Assembly (NCBI GenBank): GCA_026991005.1
Contig: JALXCH010000652.1
Location: 1 to 9,889, forward strand
Reading direction: 5' to 3'
From: Calditrichia bacterium
Lineage (GTDB): Bacteria > Calditrichota > Calditrichia > RBG-13-44-9
DNA: 9,889 bases
The first letter of the stretch is position 1. Every line of letters starts with the position of its first letter. The notes below the pieces were generated by a model, which saw nothing but the letters and a program-made list of their open reading frames with translations, was not told the origin of the DNA and did no database searches. Below are positions 1-6,047 of this stretch, piece after piece. Made by a program: the position numbers and the translations under genes.

Positions 1-1
1 A

Positions 2-88
2 TACACCGGGGAAAAGTTCTTATTCGGACAAGGTCCTATGGATAACCAGAAAACCGAAAAATGCATGAAAAATACTGAAAGATCTTAA
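2..88 (+). CDS. Possible 3' end of an unidentified gene cut by the window edge
   Basis: One plus-strand frame is open from base 2 to a TAA at 86-88 and would encode 28 residues beginning YTGEKFLFGQGPMDN and ending NTERS. The other two plus frames stop at 43-45 and 64-66. The residue mix is protein-like, but the stretch is too short to assign to a family. The hairpin at 143-170 downstream could serve as its terminator, although its T-run is better on the other strand. This could equally be non-coding. Confidence 0.3.
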   Translation, partial: YTGEKFLFGQGPMDNQKTEKCMKNTERS

Positions 89-142
89 ACGATATCCCGC
101 TCAACTTGCAATGCATAAATCAGGCAAATTTATTAAAAACAA

Positions 143-170
143 AAAAGGAGGCTGTTAGGAGCCTCCTTTT
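143..170 (-). terminator. Rho-independent terminator after the FKBP gene, possibly bidirectional
   Basis: AAAAGGAGGC (143-152) and GCCTCCTTTT (161-170) are perfect inverted repeats around an 8-base loop. Read on the minus strand, the stem is followed by a T-rich run (TTTTTTGTTTTT) immediately downstream of the FKBP stop codon, as expected of an intrinsic terminator. On the plus strand the T-run is only four bases, so termination there would be weaker. Confidence 0.85.
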
Positions 171-195
171 CCATTCATTTAAAGGAATAAAATGC

Positions 196-726
196 TTATT
201 TCTGCTGTGGTTTTTCAATCCCCAGCATTTGTACCTCAAAAATCAGGGTGGCATTTGGAAGGATTACCCCACCGGCACCCCGGCTTCCGTAGGCCAATTC
301 CGGCGGGATGATTAACTGGCGTACACCACCTACATGCATACTGGCAACTCCTTCGTCCCAACCCGCAATTACGCGATGCATTCCCAGCGGGAATTTAAAC
401 GGTTTTCCCCGCAGTACAGAGCTGTCGAAACGTTTTCCGTCCGTTAACCAGCCCGTATAGTGAACAACCACAATGTCTCCTTTTTGCGGCTGCTCACCCT
501 CGCCTACTACGATATCGGCATACTTCAAACCGCTGGGGGTGGTGGTAAATTGGTCCTCTGGAATCTGATGGGGTTTTTCCACTGCCACGCCTACCTGAGC
601 CTCCGCTGGTTGGGTAGAAGCTTCTTTTTGCGCGGTGGCTGGTTTCTGGGTCTGAGAGGTTTCTTTCTTCCCACATCCCCATACCATCAATGATACTGAA
701 ATCATCAGGATGAAAAATGTTTTCAT
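196..726 (-). CDS. FKBP-type peptidyl-prolyl cis-trans isomerase, predicted lipoprotein
   Basis: The 176-residue protein should catalyse cis-trans isomerisation of X-Pro bonds and assist folding in the cell envelope. Residues 1-17 form a hydrophobic signal ending VWG before Cys18, a lipobox-like site whose -2 Trp is unusual, so lipidation is likely but not certain. Residues 19-58 are a Gln/Ala/Thr/Glu-rich linker. Residues 60-171 are one complete FKBP domain. The ligand-pocket residues of the family are all present: Tyr90 in VHYTGW, Phe100-Asp101 in RFDSS, Val119-Ile120 and Trp123 in VIAGWDEG, Tyr146 in PPELAYG and Phe163 in LIFEV. The frame stays open upstream to 930, but the start at 726 is chosen for its ribosome binding site and because the signal peptide starts there. 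The gene stands alone on its strand, with its own terminator. The domain call is secure; substrates cannot be inferred. Confidence 0.95.
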   Translation of the reverse strand: MKTFFILMISVSLMVWGCGKKETSQTQKPATAQKEASTQPAEAQVGVAVEKPHQIPEDQFTTTPSGLKYADIVVGEGEQPQKGDIVVVHYTGWLTDGKRFDSSVLRGKPFKFPLGMHRVIAGWDEGVASMHVGGVRQLIIPPELAYGSRGAGGVILPNATLIFEVQMLGIEKPQQK

Positions 727-731
727 AAAAA

Positions 732-739
732 CTCCTCCT
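732..739 (-). promoter_or_regulatory. Ribosome binding site fixing the FKBP start
   Basis: On the minus strand AGGAGGAG lies five bases before the ATG at 726. It selects this start over in-frame ATGs further upstream (up to 930), which would add 68 residues unlike any FKBP or signal sequence. Confidence 0.85.
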
Positions 740-1126
740 ATGTTAAAAATGATAAAATTACAGCCGGAAGAATTTAGACGAAAAGATTGGTGTTTCCAAT
801 GCCAAAAAGAAATTAAGATATTCCGGGGATTGGTGGGGAACGATGGGGATTTTGAAAGATGAGGAAAGATTGAGGACAAGAATTTTGAGAACGGGTAAGA
901 TATCGGTCGAGGCATTTGCATTTTCCGCATTTAATACGGCTTACATTTTGAAGAAGAGTTGTTGAAATTTGTGGAATCGGTGAAACTTATTTACAGCGGA
1001 GTAATAAGAAAAAGTTGGTACCGGATAGAAGGTGGAATCCGGGTATAATGAGAAAAATCGCAAAATAACTGCTTGAATTTACTGAATTGTTTCCGTAGTT
1101 TTTAATTCAATAAAAATGGGGCTCTT
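740..1126. other. Gene-free region between the FKBP gene and the rel operon
   Basis: No convincing gene is seen here. The stretch around 820-900 is strikingly purine-rich on the plus strand. A 40-codon open frame from an ATG at 843 has no good ribosome binding site and no recognisable motif. A perfect TATAAT lies at 1044-1049, but no -35 element sits at 16-18 bases from it. TTGAAT (1073-1078) and TAGTTT (1096-1101) with 17 bases between are a second, weak promoter option. One of these presumably drives the operon starting at 1127. Confidence 0.5.
771..799 (-). promoter_or_regulatory. Candidate sigma-70-type promoter for the FKBP gene
   Basis: On the minus strand TTGGAA (799-794), a 17-base spacer and TAAATT (776-771) give a plausible -35/-10 pair, placing transcription start near 764, about 37 bases before the start codon. 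The -10 matches consensus at only four of six positions. A small inverted repeat ATTGG/CCAAT (786-790 and 796-800) overlaps the -35. Confidence 0.3.
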
Positions 1127-1384
1127 ATGAACAAGGAAGAGCTGATTCGGGAAGAGAATCGGAAGATTCGTCGTTTGCAATTGATGGTGGACATGACAAT
1201 TCAGTTATTAAGTCAGGTGCGGGACTTAACCTTACCCGAAGCGATGCAATATATCGAAAATGTGCGGCAGTTTGCCCTTTTTCTCTTTCCGGACAAGGAA
1301 AGGGAATTTGAATTAATCTACAAACCCCGTTTCTTTCGGATTCTCCGGGAACGTGGGTTAATAGGTATCTGGAACGAAAATTAA
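1127..1384 (+). CDS. Conserved hypothetical 85-residue protein, first gene of the rel-greA operon
   Basis: The small, soluble, charged protein has no signal peptide, membrane segment or cysteine. It begins with a strongly charged helix-like segment (EELIREENRKIRRLQ, 4-18), followed by hydrophobic helices and the pattern LTLPEAMQYIENVRQFALFLFPDK. It ends with an aromatic/basic stretch (FELIYKPRFFRILRERG). The pattern resembles small conserved proteins of unknown function seen in several bacterial phyla, but this is recall, not a search. No catalytic motif is visible. Its stop lies 14 bases before rel, suggesting co-transcription. The ribosome binding site is weak (GGGG at about 1118-1121). A role linked to alarmone signalling is suggested only by position. 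Confidence 0.8.
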   Translation: MNKEELIREENRKIRRLQLMVDMTIQLLSQVRDLTLPEAMQYIENVRQFALFLFPDKEREFELIYKPRFFRILRERGLIGIWNEN

Positions 1385-1398
1385 GAATCGAAATTTTT

Positions 1399-3630
1399 AT
1401 GTACCGTATTGACGAAAATGATAAACATTATCGGGAACTTCTGGAAAAATATGAACCGGAATTCCAGGAGTTAGTGGGATCTGTTTGTAAATATAATACC
1501 AACTGCAACAGAGAACTGTTGGAGAAGGCATTTCGTTTTGGTTTATGGGCTCATCGTGATCAGTATCGCTATTCTGGGGAGCCGTATTTTGAACATTGCT
1601 TGAATGTGGCTAAAATTCTGGCCGAATTGCGCATGGACAGCACCACCATCGCTGCGGGTTTACTGCACGATGTGGTGGAGGATACCGGTTACACTCTGGA
1701 TGATTTGAAGGAAATATTCAACAAAGATATTGCCAATCTGGTAAACGGTGTAACAAAGATTAGCGAAATTAGCGGGCGGAAATCCATTAGTCTGGAACTG
1801 CGTCAGGCAGAAACTTTCCGCAAGATGCTTCTTTCCATGGCCAAGGACATTCGTGTGATTATCATTAAATTTGCCGACCGGCTTCATAATATGCGTACAT
1901 TGCAGCATGTAGCGGCCAAAAAGCGGTTACGGATTGCCCTGGAAACCAGAGATGTGTATGCTCCACTGGCCCATCGTTTCGGAATGGCACAGGTAAAAAG
2001 CGAACTGGAAGATCTGGCCTTCAAATTCATCGATAATAAAGCCTACACCGATCTGGCTCGACGGTTGAAAGAGAAAAAAGAGGAGCGGGAAAATTACATC
2101 CGCAAGATTATTGAACCCATTAAAAAGGAGCTGGAAGCTCACAATGTAAAAGCTGAAGTCCAGGGGCGTCCTAAACATCTTTACAGCATTTATCGCAAAA
2201 TGCGCACCCGAAACAAACCCCTGGAAGAAATCTACGATCTTTTTGCCATCCGGATTATTGTAAACACCGTGGAAGAATGCTATTATGTGCTGGGGATTAT
2301 CCACAATCTTTTCATACCCGTGTACGAACGGTTTAAAGATTATATTGCCATGCCAAAATTTAACGGTTACCAATCCCTGCATACCACAGTAGTCGATCCC
2401 TCGGGACGCATGGTGGAAGTGCAGATTCGCACCTGGGATATGCATCGGGTGGCCGAGATGGGAATTGCCGCCCACTGGCGGTACAAAGAAGGTCGGGGTG
2501 TGGAAAATACCGATGACATCGATCAGAAACTGGTGTGGGTTCGCCAGTTGCTGGAACAATTTGAAGACGGGGAAACGGTTGATGCCAAGGATTTTCTGGA
2601 TAGTCTGAAAATTAATCTGTTTCAGGATGAGGTATTTGTCTTTACCCCCCAGGGAGATGTGATTAAACTGCCCAAAGGTGCCACACCGGTGGATTTCGCG
2701 TTTGCCGTGCACACCAATGTGGGGATGCACTGCATCGGAGCAAAAGTGAACGGTCGCATTGTCCCCCTGAAATCGGAGCTGATGAGTGGGGATCAGGTGG
2801 AGATTATCACCAGCCAGAATCAGCATCCCAGTCAGGATTGGCTCACCTTTGTAAAAACCAGCAAGGCGCGCCATCACATTCGCAAATATTTGCGGGTGGT
2901 TCAATTTGAGCATAGTGTGAAGCTGGGTGAAGAAATCCTGAATAAATATTTCAAACGATATCATATCAAGCTGGATGACGAGAAAATTGAAACCATGCTG
3001 CGCAAATTGCATTTCGATACTTACGAGAATCTGAAAGCGGCGGTTGGGCGCGGCGAAATAACCATCGAAAAAGTATTCTCTGCTATTCCAGATGAAAAAA
3101 TGGAAGAATCCAAAGAGTCCCTCATCGATCGAATTTTCCGGCGTAGTAAAAAACATTCTGCCATCCAGGTGGAAGGCATCGATAATATGGTTGTGCATAT
3201 TGGCAAATGTTGCCAGCCGGTACCCGGGGACGAGATTATCGGTTATGTAACCAAAGGGAAAGGGGTCACCATCCACCGCACCAGTTGTCCCAATGTCCAG
3301 CGTTTGCTGGATAAAAATCGGAAAGATCGCACCATCGAAGTCAACTGGACGGTGGAAGCCGAGGATCGCTTCAAGGTGCAGTTGCAACTGCTGGGAGAGG
3401 ATCGAAAAAATCTCCTGCGAGATATCACCAACGCCATTGCCTCGGCCAATACCAACATTATTCATGTAGATTTGAAGGCTAAAGACCGTTTAATGATGGG
3501 CAAAATCATTGTGGAAGTTAAAAATCTTCCGCATCTCACCCGGGTAATCAACGCCATCAATAAGGTACGGGGAATGATCAGCGTGGAACGGGTGGAGAAT
3601 TTTGTTAGAAAAAAAGCGTTGCATAATTAA
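1399..3630 (+). CDS. rel: Bifunctional (p)ppGpp synthetase/hydrolase of the RelA/SpoT (Rel) family
   Basis: The 743-residue cytosolic enzyme makes (p)ppGpp from ATP and GTP/GDP and hydrolyses it, setting the stringent response. The hydrolase half (about 35-200) retains His66, the HDxxED motif (His90-Asp91, Glu94-Asp95) and ADRLHNMRT (159-167). The synthetase half (about 240-360) has Asp280 in YDLFAIR, the RFKD motif (311-314) of bifunctional Rel rather than RelA-type enzymes, NGYQSLHT (322-329) and Glu340 in VEVQIRT. Both activities therefore look intact. A TGS domain (about 411-471), a helical part, a zinc-finger-like region (Cys604-Cys605, His626, Cys630) and a C-terminal ACT domain (about 658-732) complete the normal long layout. 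The hydrolase N-terminus reads RYSGEPYFEHC where many relatives have RKSGEPY...HP. No Shine-Dalgarno is visible before the ATG, so translation may be coupled to the preceding gene. Confidence 0.97.
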   Translation: MYRIDENDKHYRELLEKYEPEFQELVGSVCKYNTNCNRELLEKAFRFGLWAHRDQYRYSGEPYFEHCLNVAKILAELRMDSTTIAAGLLHDVVEDTGYTLDDLKEIFNKDIANLVNGVTKISEISGRKSISLELRQAETFRKMLLSMAKDIRVIIIKFADRLHNMRTLQHVAAKKRLRIALETRDVYAPLAHRFGMAQVKSELEDLAFKFIDNKAYTDLARRLKEKKEERENYIRKIIEPIKKELEAHNVKAEVQGRPKHLYSIYRKMRTRNKPLEEIYDLFAIRIIVNTVEECYYVLGIIHNLFIPVYERFKDYIAMPKFNGYQSLHTTVVDPSGRMVEVQIRTWDMHRVAEMGIAAHWRYKEGRGVENTDDIDQKLVWVRQLLEQFEDGETVDAKDFLDSLKINLFQDEVFVFTPQGDVIKLPKGATPVDFAFAVHTNVGMHCIGAKVNGRIVPLKSELMSGDQVEIITSQNQHPSQDWLTFVKTSKARHHIRKYLRVVQFEHSVKLGEEILNKYFKRYHIKLDDEKIETMLRKLHFDTYENLKAAVGRGEITIEKVFSAIPDEKMEESKESLIDRIFRRSKKHSAIQVEGIDNMVVHIGKCCQPVPGDEIIGYVTKGKGVTIHRTSCPNVQRLLDKNRKDRTIEVNWTVEAEDRFKVQLQLLGEDRKNLLRDITNAIASANTNIIHVDLKAKDRLMMGKIIVEVKNLPHLTRVINAINKVRGMISVERVENFVRKKALHN

Positions 3631-3640
3631 ACATAAAAAA

Positions 3641-3646
3641 GGAGAG
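3641..3646 (+). promoter_or_regulatory. Ribosome binding site fixing the greA start
   Basis: GGAGAG lies seven bases before the ATG at 3654. An in-frame TTG at 3648 is only one base from this site and cannot be the start, so GreA begins MADYVYL. Confidence 0.8.
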
Positions 3647-3653
3647 TTTGTGT

Positions 3654-4133
3654 ATGGCAGATTATGTTTATTTGTCACGGGAAGGGTACGAGAAGCTTAA
3701 AAAGGAATTGGAAGAGTTGAAGCATGTAAAGCGCCCGGAATTGTCGCAAAAAATTTCGGAGGCGCGTGATTTTGGCGACCTGCGCGAGAATGCAGAATAT
3801 CATGCAGCCAAAGAAGCACTCACACTCCTGGAAGCGAAAATTACTCAATTGGAACAAACCCTCCATCGTGCCAAAATTTTAAAGAAAGAGGATATGGCCA
3901 AGAATAAAGTCACCATTCTTTCCACCGTGACCCTCAAAGATTTAAACCGGGGAAATGAGCTTACCTATACCCTGGTAGCACCCGAAGAATCGGATTTTAG
4001 TCAAAATAAAATTTCCACCACTTCTCCGGTGGGCAAAGCGCTGCTGGGCAAGGAAGTGGGAGATGTGGTGGAAATTAAAGTCCCCGCTGGAATATTGAAA
4101 TACGAGATTTTAAATATCGAATTAGCGATCTGA
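3654..4133 (+). CDS. greA: Transcript cleavage factor GreA
   Basis: The 159-residue protein has the usual GreA length and layout. GreA enters the RNA polymerase secondary channel and stimulates cleavage of backtracked RNA, rescuing stalled complexes. The N-terminal coiled coil (about 6-75) carries the tip motif GDLRENAEYHAAKE (41-54), with the two acidic residues Asp42 and Glu45 that coordinate the catalytic metal in this family. The C-terminal globular domain (about 83-157) has the conserved ISTTSPVGKALLGKEVGD stretch, where most members read IS..SP.G.ALLGK. The gene starts 23 bases after rel, so the two are almost certainly co-transcribed. This is notable because ppGpp and Gre-type factors act on the same enzyme. 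A GreB assignment is less likely given the sequence pattern. Confidence 0.97.
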   Translation: MADYVYLSREGYEKLKKELEELKHVKRPELSQKISEARDFGDLRENAEYHAAKEALTLLEAKITQLEQTLHRAKILKKEDMAKNKVTILSTVTLKDLNRGNELTYTLVAPEESDFSQNKISTTSPVGKALLGKEVGDVVEIKVPAGILKYEILNIELAI

Positions 4134-4223
4134 TCCGGGGAAAGCGAACAAACAGGTGGATTGATGCAACAAATGACTCCCAACCCCGTTAATGGGAATA
4201 TGGAATAAATCAGGAGAGCTTAT

Positions 4224-4886
4224 ATGGAAAATGTGAATCAGGAAAAGCAACAGGAAATCAAGAAATTTTATCGTTCCCGCGTGGATCGCTATTTGTTTGG
4301 GGTGTGTGGCGGATTGGGTGAATATTTTAATATGGATCCCAATATTTTTCGCCTGCTATTTCTGATTTTTACTTTTATCGGTGGAATTGGGTTGATTTTG
4401 TACATCATTGCCATGATCATTGTTCCGGAGAATCCGGAGCAAACCGAGGCGCCCCGAAAAACCACCGAGGATAAAACCCTCTTCTGGGCATTGTTGTTTA
4501 TTGTACTGGGATTTTTGCTCCTCTTTCGGGAATTGGGTTTATTCCATTATTTCAACATCTGGGCACTTCCCTGGTCTGCAATCTGGGCAATTTTTCTGAT
4601 TGCCATTGGGGTTTTATTAATTTTCTCCTCCAGTAAATATCGGAAATCCGGAGAAGGGGAGGAAGGGAGTCCGGGAGTACCGGATGTTTCCCGGATACGC
4701 CGCAGCCGAAAGAACCGCATTTTTGCCGGGGTTTGCGGCGGGATTGCCGAATATTTTAACATCGATCCGGCTATTGTGCGCTTGATCTGGGTGCTGGCTT
4801 CTCTGGCCTCGATTGGGCTGGGAATTCTGGTCTATGTCCTTTTAATTCTGGTTTTCCCGGAAGAGGAGGAACTACCGGAGGAATAA
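4224..4886 (+). CDS. Membrane protein with two PspC domains flanking a transmembrane pair
   Basis: The 220-residue protein has an internally symmetrical layout. A first PspC domain (about 16-69) contains RYLFGVCGGLGEYFNMDP followed by a hydrophobic segment ending IIVPEN. A second (about 158-214) contains RIFAGVCGGIAEYFNIDP and ends LILVFPEEEE. Between them are two more hydrophobic segments (about 85-101 and 116-134) resembling the LiaI/LiaF-type membrane region, followed by a charged loop (137-160). PspC domains are inner-membrane stress-sensing modules of the phage-shock response. PspA and PspB are not in the window, so the role here, probably envelope stress sensing, is inferred. AGGAGAG at 4212-4218 gives a good start. 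The gene lies 90 bases after greA with no terminator between them, and ends before the hairpin at 4928-4968. Confidence 0.9.
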   Translation: MENVNQEKQQEIKKFYRSRVDRYLFGVCGGLGEYFNMDPNIFRLLFLIFTFIGGIGLILYIIAMIIVPENPEQTEAPRKTTEDKTLFWALLFIVLGFLLLFRELGLFHYFNIWALPWSAIWAIFLIAIGVLLIFSSSKYRKSGEGEEGSPGVPDVSRIRRSRKNRIFAGVCGGIAEYFNIDPAIVRLIWVLASLASIGLGILVYVLLILVFPEEEELPEE

Positions 4887-4927
4887 CCATCCCTTACGGT
4901 AAATTTTGCGGATAGAATGAGAAACAT

Positions 4928-4968
4928 AAAAAAACGGGCTATTCCGGTTGCGGAGTAGCCCGTTTTTT
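4928..4968. terminator. Bidirectional intrinsic terminator between convergent genes
   Basis: AAAAAACGGGCTA (4928-4941 includes one further A) pairs with TAGCCCGTTTTTT (4956-4968). An additional inner CCG/CGG pair (4944-4946 with 4951-4953) closes a GTTG loop. There is an A-run on one side and a T-run on the other, so it can end both the plus-strand PspC transcript and the minus-strand YHS transcript. Confidence 0.92.
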
Positions 4969-4988
4969 GTGATACGTCAAAACCCGGA

Positions 4989-5366
4989 TTAATGAGGATG
5001 TTCCTCTTTTTCTCCTTCTTCTTCGTGCATCTCACCCTTTTCACCCTTCTCGTGCATTTCGTGCTCTTCCTCTTCTTCCACGTTTGCCAGATACTTATCC
5101 GGATCCGCTTTGAATTTGGCTTTGCACTCTTCACTGCAGAAACCATAGAGCTGGCCATTGTAAATCGCCGTGTCGGCAATACTTTCGTTGGTAAGTTCCA
5201 TGCCACACACCGGGTCTTTGGCTGTGGTGAGCATATCCGTGGTGATGCTCATCTTTTTCTCTACCGTCGTCTGGGCGGCTTGTTCGGCTTTCTTCTCTCC
5301 GCCGCAAGAAACAAAGAATATCGCCCCAACGGTTAAGACCAGCAGGATTGTGAGTAATTTCTTCAT
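4989..5366 (-). CDS. YHS-domain lipoprotein with an acidic His/Met-rich tail
   Basis: The 125-residue protein starts with a signal peptide ending FVS before Cys21, a good lipobox, so it should be anchored in the envelope. After a short Lys/Ala/Glu linker comes a YHS domain (about 50-93) with DPVCGM (51-56), LYGFCSEEC (73-81) and KFKADPDKYL. YHS domains bind metals and occur in copper and other heavy-metal ATPases and in related small proteins; Cys54, Met56, Cys77 and Cys81 are the likely ligands. The C-terminal 29 residues (97-125) are almost only Glu, His, Lys, Gly and Met, with His102, 105, 114, 123 and 125, a plausible second, low-affinity metal-binding region. GGAGG stands four bases before the ATG. 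The gene is divergent from an ArsR-type regulator, suggesting control by it. The metal is unknown. Confidence 0.9.
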   Translation of the reverse strand: MKKLLTILLVLTVGAIFFVSCGGEKKAEQAAQTTVEKKMSITTDMLTTAKDPVCGMELTNESIADTAIYNGQLYGFCSEECKAKFKADPDKYLANVEEEEEHEMHEKGEKGEMHEEEGEKEEHPH

Positions 5367-5394
5367 AGGACCTCCAATCGTTTTTGTTGCCCTG

Positions 5395-5423
5395 AATTTA
5401 AAATATTATTGGGAAACTGTCAA
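5395..5423 (-). promoter_or_regulatory. Promoter candidate for the YHS lipoprotein gene
   Basis: On the minus strand a consensus TTGACA (5423-5418) is separated by 17 bases from TAAATT (5400-5395). Transcription would begin near 5388, giving a leader of about 22 bases that contains the GGAGG site. The -35 is perfect and the -10 matches at four of six positions. Confidence 0.5.
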
Positions 5424-5464
5424 TTGTTTTATGGAGTGAAACGAAAAAAATTTCTGTTGAAAAA

Positions 5465-5509
5465 AATCTTGCAAAGATTAATTATTTACCGTAATTTATT
5501 TAAAAATAA
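5465..5509. promoter_or_regulatory. Candidate operator palindromes and promoter of the arsR-type gene
   Basis: AATCTT-GCA-AAGATT (5465-5479) is a perfect 6-3-6 inverted repeat. It is followed by TTATTT-AA-AAATAA (5496-5509), a perfect 6-2-6 repeat in very AT-rich sequence. TTGCAA (5469-5474) inside the first palindrome could be a -35, with TAATTT (5492-5497) at 17 bases as a weak -10. A dimeric winged-helix repressor such as the ArsR-type protein encoded 25 bases downstream would be expected to bind such dyads and repress itself. Binding is inferred, and AT-rich DNA makes short palindromes by chance. Confidence 0.4.
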
Positions 5510-5533
5510 GGATTAGAGGAAAATTCCTGAAAA

Positions 5534-5860
5534 ATGATCAATGATGATTTGATTTCTTTTTTCAAAGGGTTAACGGATCAAACCCGGTTACGTATTTTGA
5601 ATTTGTTGATTCATTTGCGTCCATTAAACGTGAATGAGTTGAGCCAGATCCTCCATCTGTCCCAGAGCAAAGTCTCCCATCATCTTTCCCAGTTACGGTT
5701 GGCGGGATGGGTGACCTTTAACCGACGGGATAAATGGGTGTATTATCGCCTGAATTCTGAGGTGCCTTCGGAACTGATTATAGCTTTACAGAATATATTT
5801 TCCCAACATCTAAATCTCCGGAGCGATCTTACGGAAGCTCAGGAAATTTTGGGAGAATAG
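5534..5860 (+). CDS. ArsR-family winged-helix transcriptional regulator without cysteines
   Basis: The 108-residue protein matches the ArsR/SmtB fold in length and pattern. It has an N-terminal helix with FKGLTDQTRLRILNLL (10-25), a helix-turn-helix with VNELSQILHLSQSKVSHHLS (33-52) and a beta-wing GWVTFNRRDKWVYYRL (58-73), then a C-terminal dimer helix. It contains no cysteine, so the classic ELCVC arsenic/cadmium site is missing, and the His/Asp pattern of the zinc site in the last helix is not evident. It may sense something other than a thiophilic metal, or use His ligands (His27, 41, 49, 50, 92). It is divergent from the YHS lipoprotein gene and 187 bases upstream of the cytochrome gene, both possible targets. 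The start at 5534 is the only good one; the ribosome binding site is weak. Confidence 0.9.
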   Translation: MINDDLISFFKGLTDQTRLRILNLLIHLRPLNVNELSQILHLSQSKVSHHLSQLRLAGWVTFNRRDKWVYYRLNSEVPSELIIALQNIFSQHLNLRSDLTEAQEILGE

Positions 5861-5921
5861 GAACCAGTAAAATGAACCAATCCCTGCCGGGAATGTTTAA
5901 CAGAGTAGGTTGGCGGGTTCC
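5860..5921. repeat. Nested inverted repeat after the arsR-type gene
   Basis: Three pairs nest in order: GGAACC (5860-5865) with GGTTCC (5916-5921), AACC (5875-5878) with GGTT (5908-5911), and TCCC (5881-5884) with GGGA (5889-5892) around a TGCC loop. No T-run follows, so it is not a standard terminator. It may be an RNA structure or chance pairing. Confidence 0.3.
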
Positions 5922-5979
5922 AGAAAAGAAATGCTTTAATTATTGAAATTTTTCATTTGTATCTAAATTAAGATTTAAC

Positions 5980-6008
5980 TTGCATTTTTTCGCCTGGAAT
6001 TTTAAAAT
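5980..6008 (+). promoter_or_regulatory. Promoter candidate for the tetraheme cytochrome gene
   Basis: TTGCAT (5980-5985), exactly 17 bases, then TAAAAT (6003-6008). The -10 matches consensus at five of six positions and the -35 at three. Transcription would start near 6015, giving a leader of about 33 bases containing the AGGAGGT site. Confidence 0.45.
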
Positions 6009-6032
6009 AAAAGAAATATGAATCAAAGTCAG

Positions 6033-6039
6033 AGGAGGT
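6033..6039 (+). promoter_or_regulatory. Ribosome binding site fixing the cytochrome start
   Basis: AGGAGGT lies eight bases before the ATG at 6048. It lies inside the reading frame that would begin at the upstream ATG (6018), which shows that the shorter protein beginning MKKSLSIILA, a proper signal peptide, is the product. Confidence 0.88.
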
Positions 6040-6047
6040 ATCGAACC

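Noticed and set aside
727..930. Upstream extension of the FKBP reading frame by 68 codons
   Set aside because: The lipoprotein signal peptide and AGGAGGAG site identify 726 as the start; the extension is not signal-like and has no ribosome binding site.
843..965. 40-codon open frame in the gap before the rel operon
   Set aside because: No convincing ribosome binding site, no motif, and the length is easily reached by chance in this purine-rich stretch.
1927..3465. Long open frame of 512 codons on the strand opposite rel
   Set aside because: It lies wholly within rel, is rich in Phe, His, Asn and Ile as expected of a complement of coding sequence, and shows no family motif or ribosome binding site. 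Rel is certain, so this is a shadow.
4134..4223. Terminator between greA and the PspC gene
   Set aside because: Only a weak CCCA/TGGG pairing is present and no T-run follows, so I treat the genes as probably co-transcribed.
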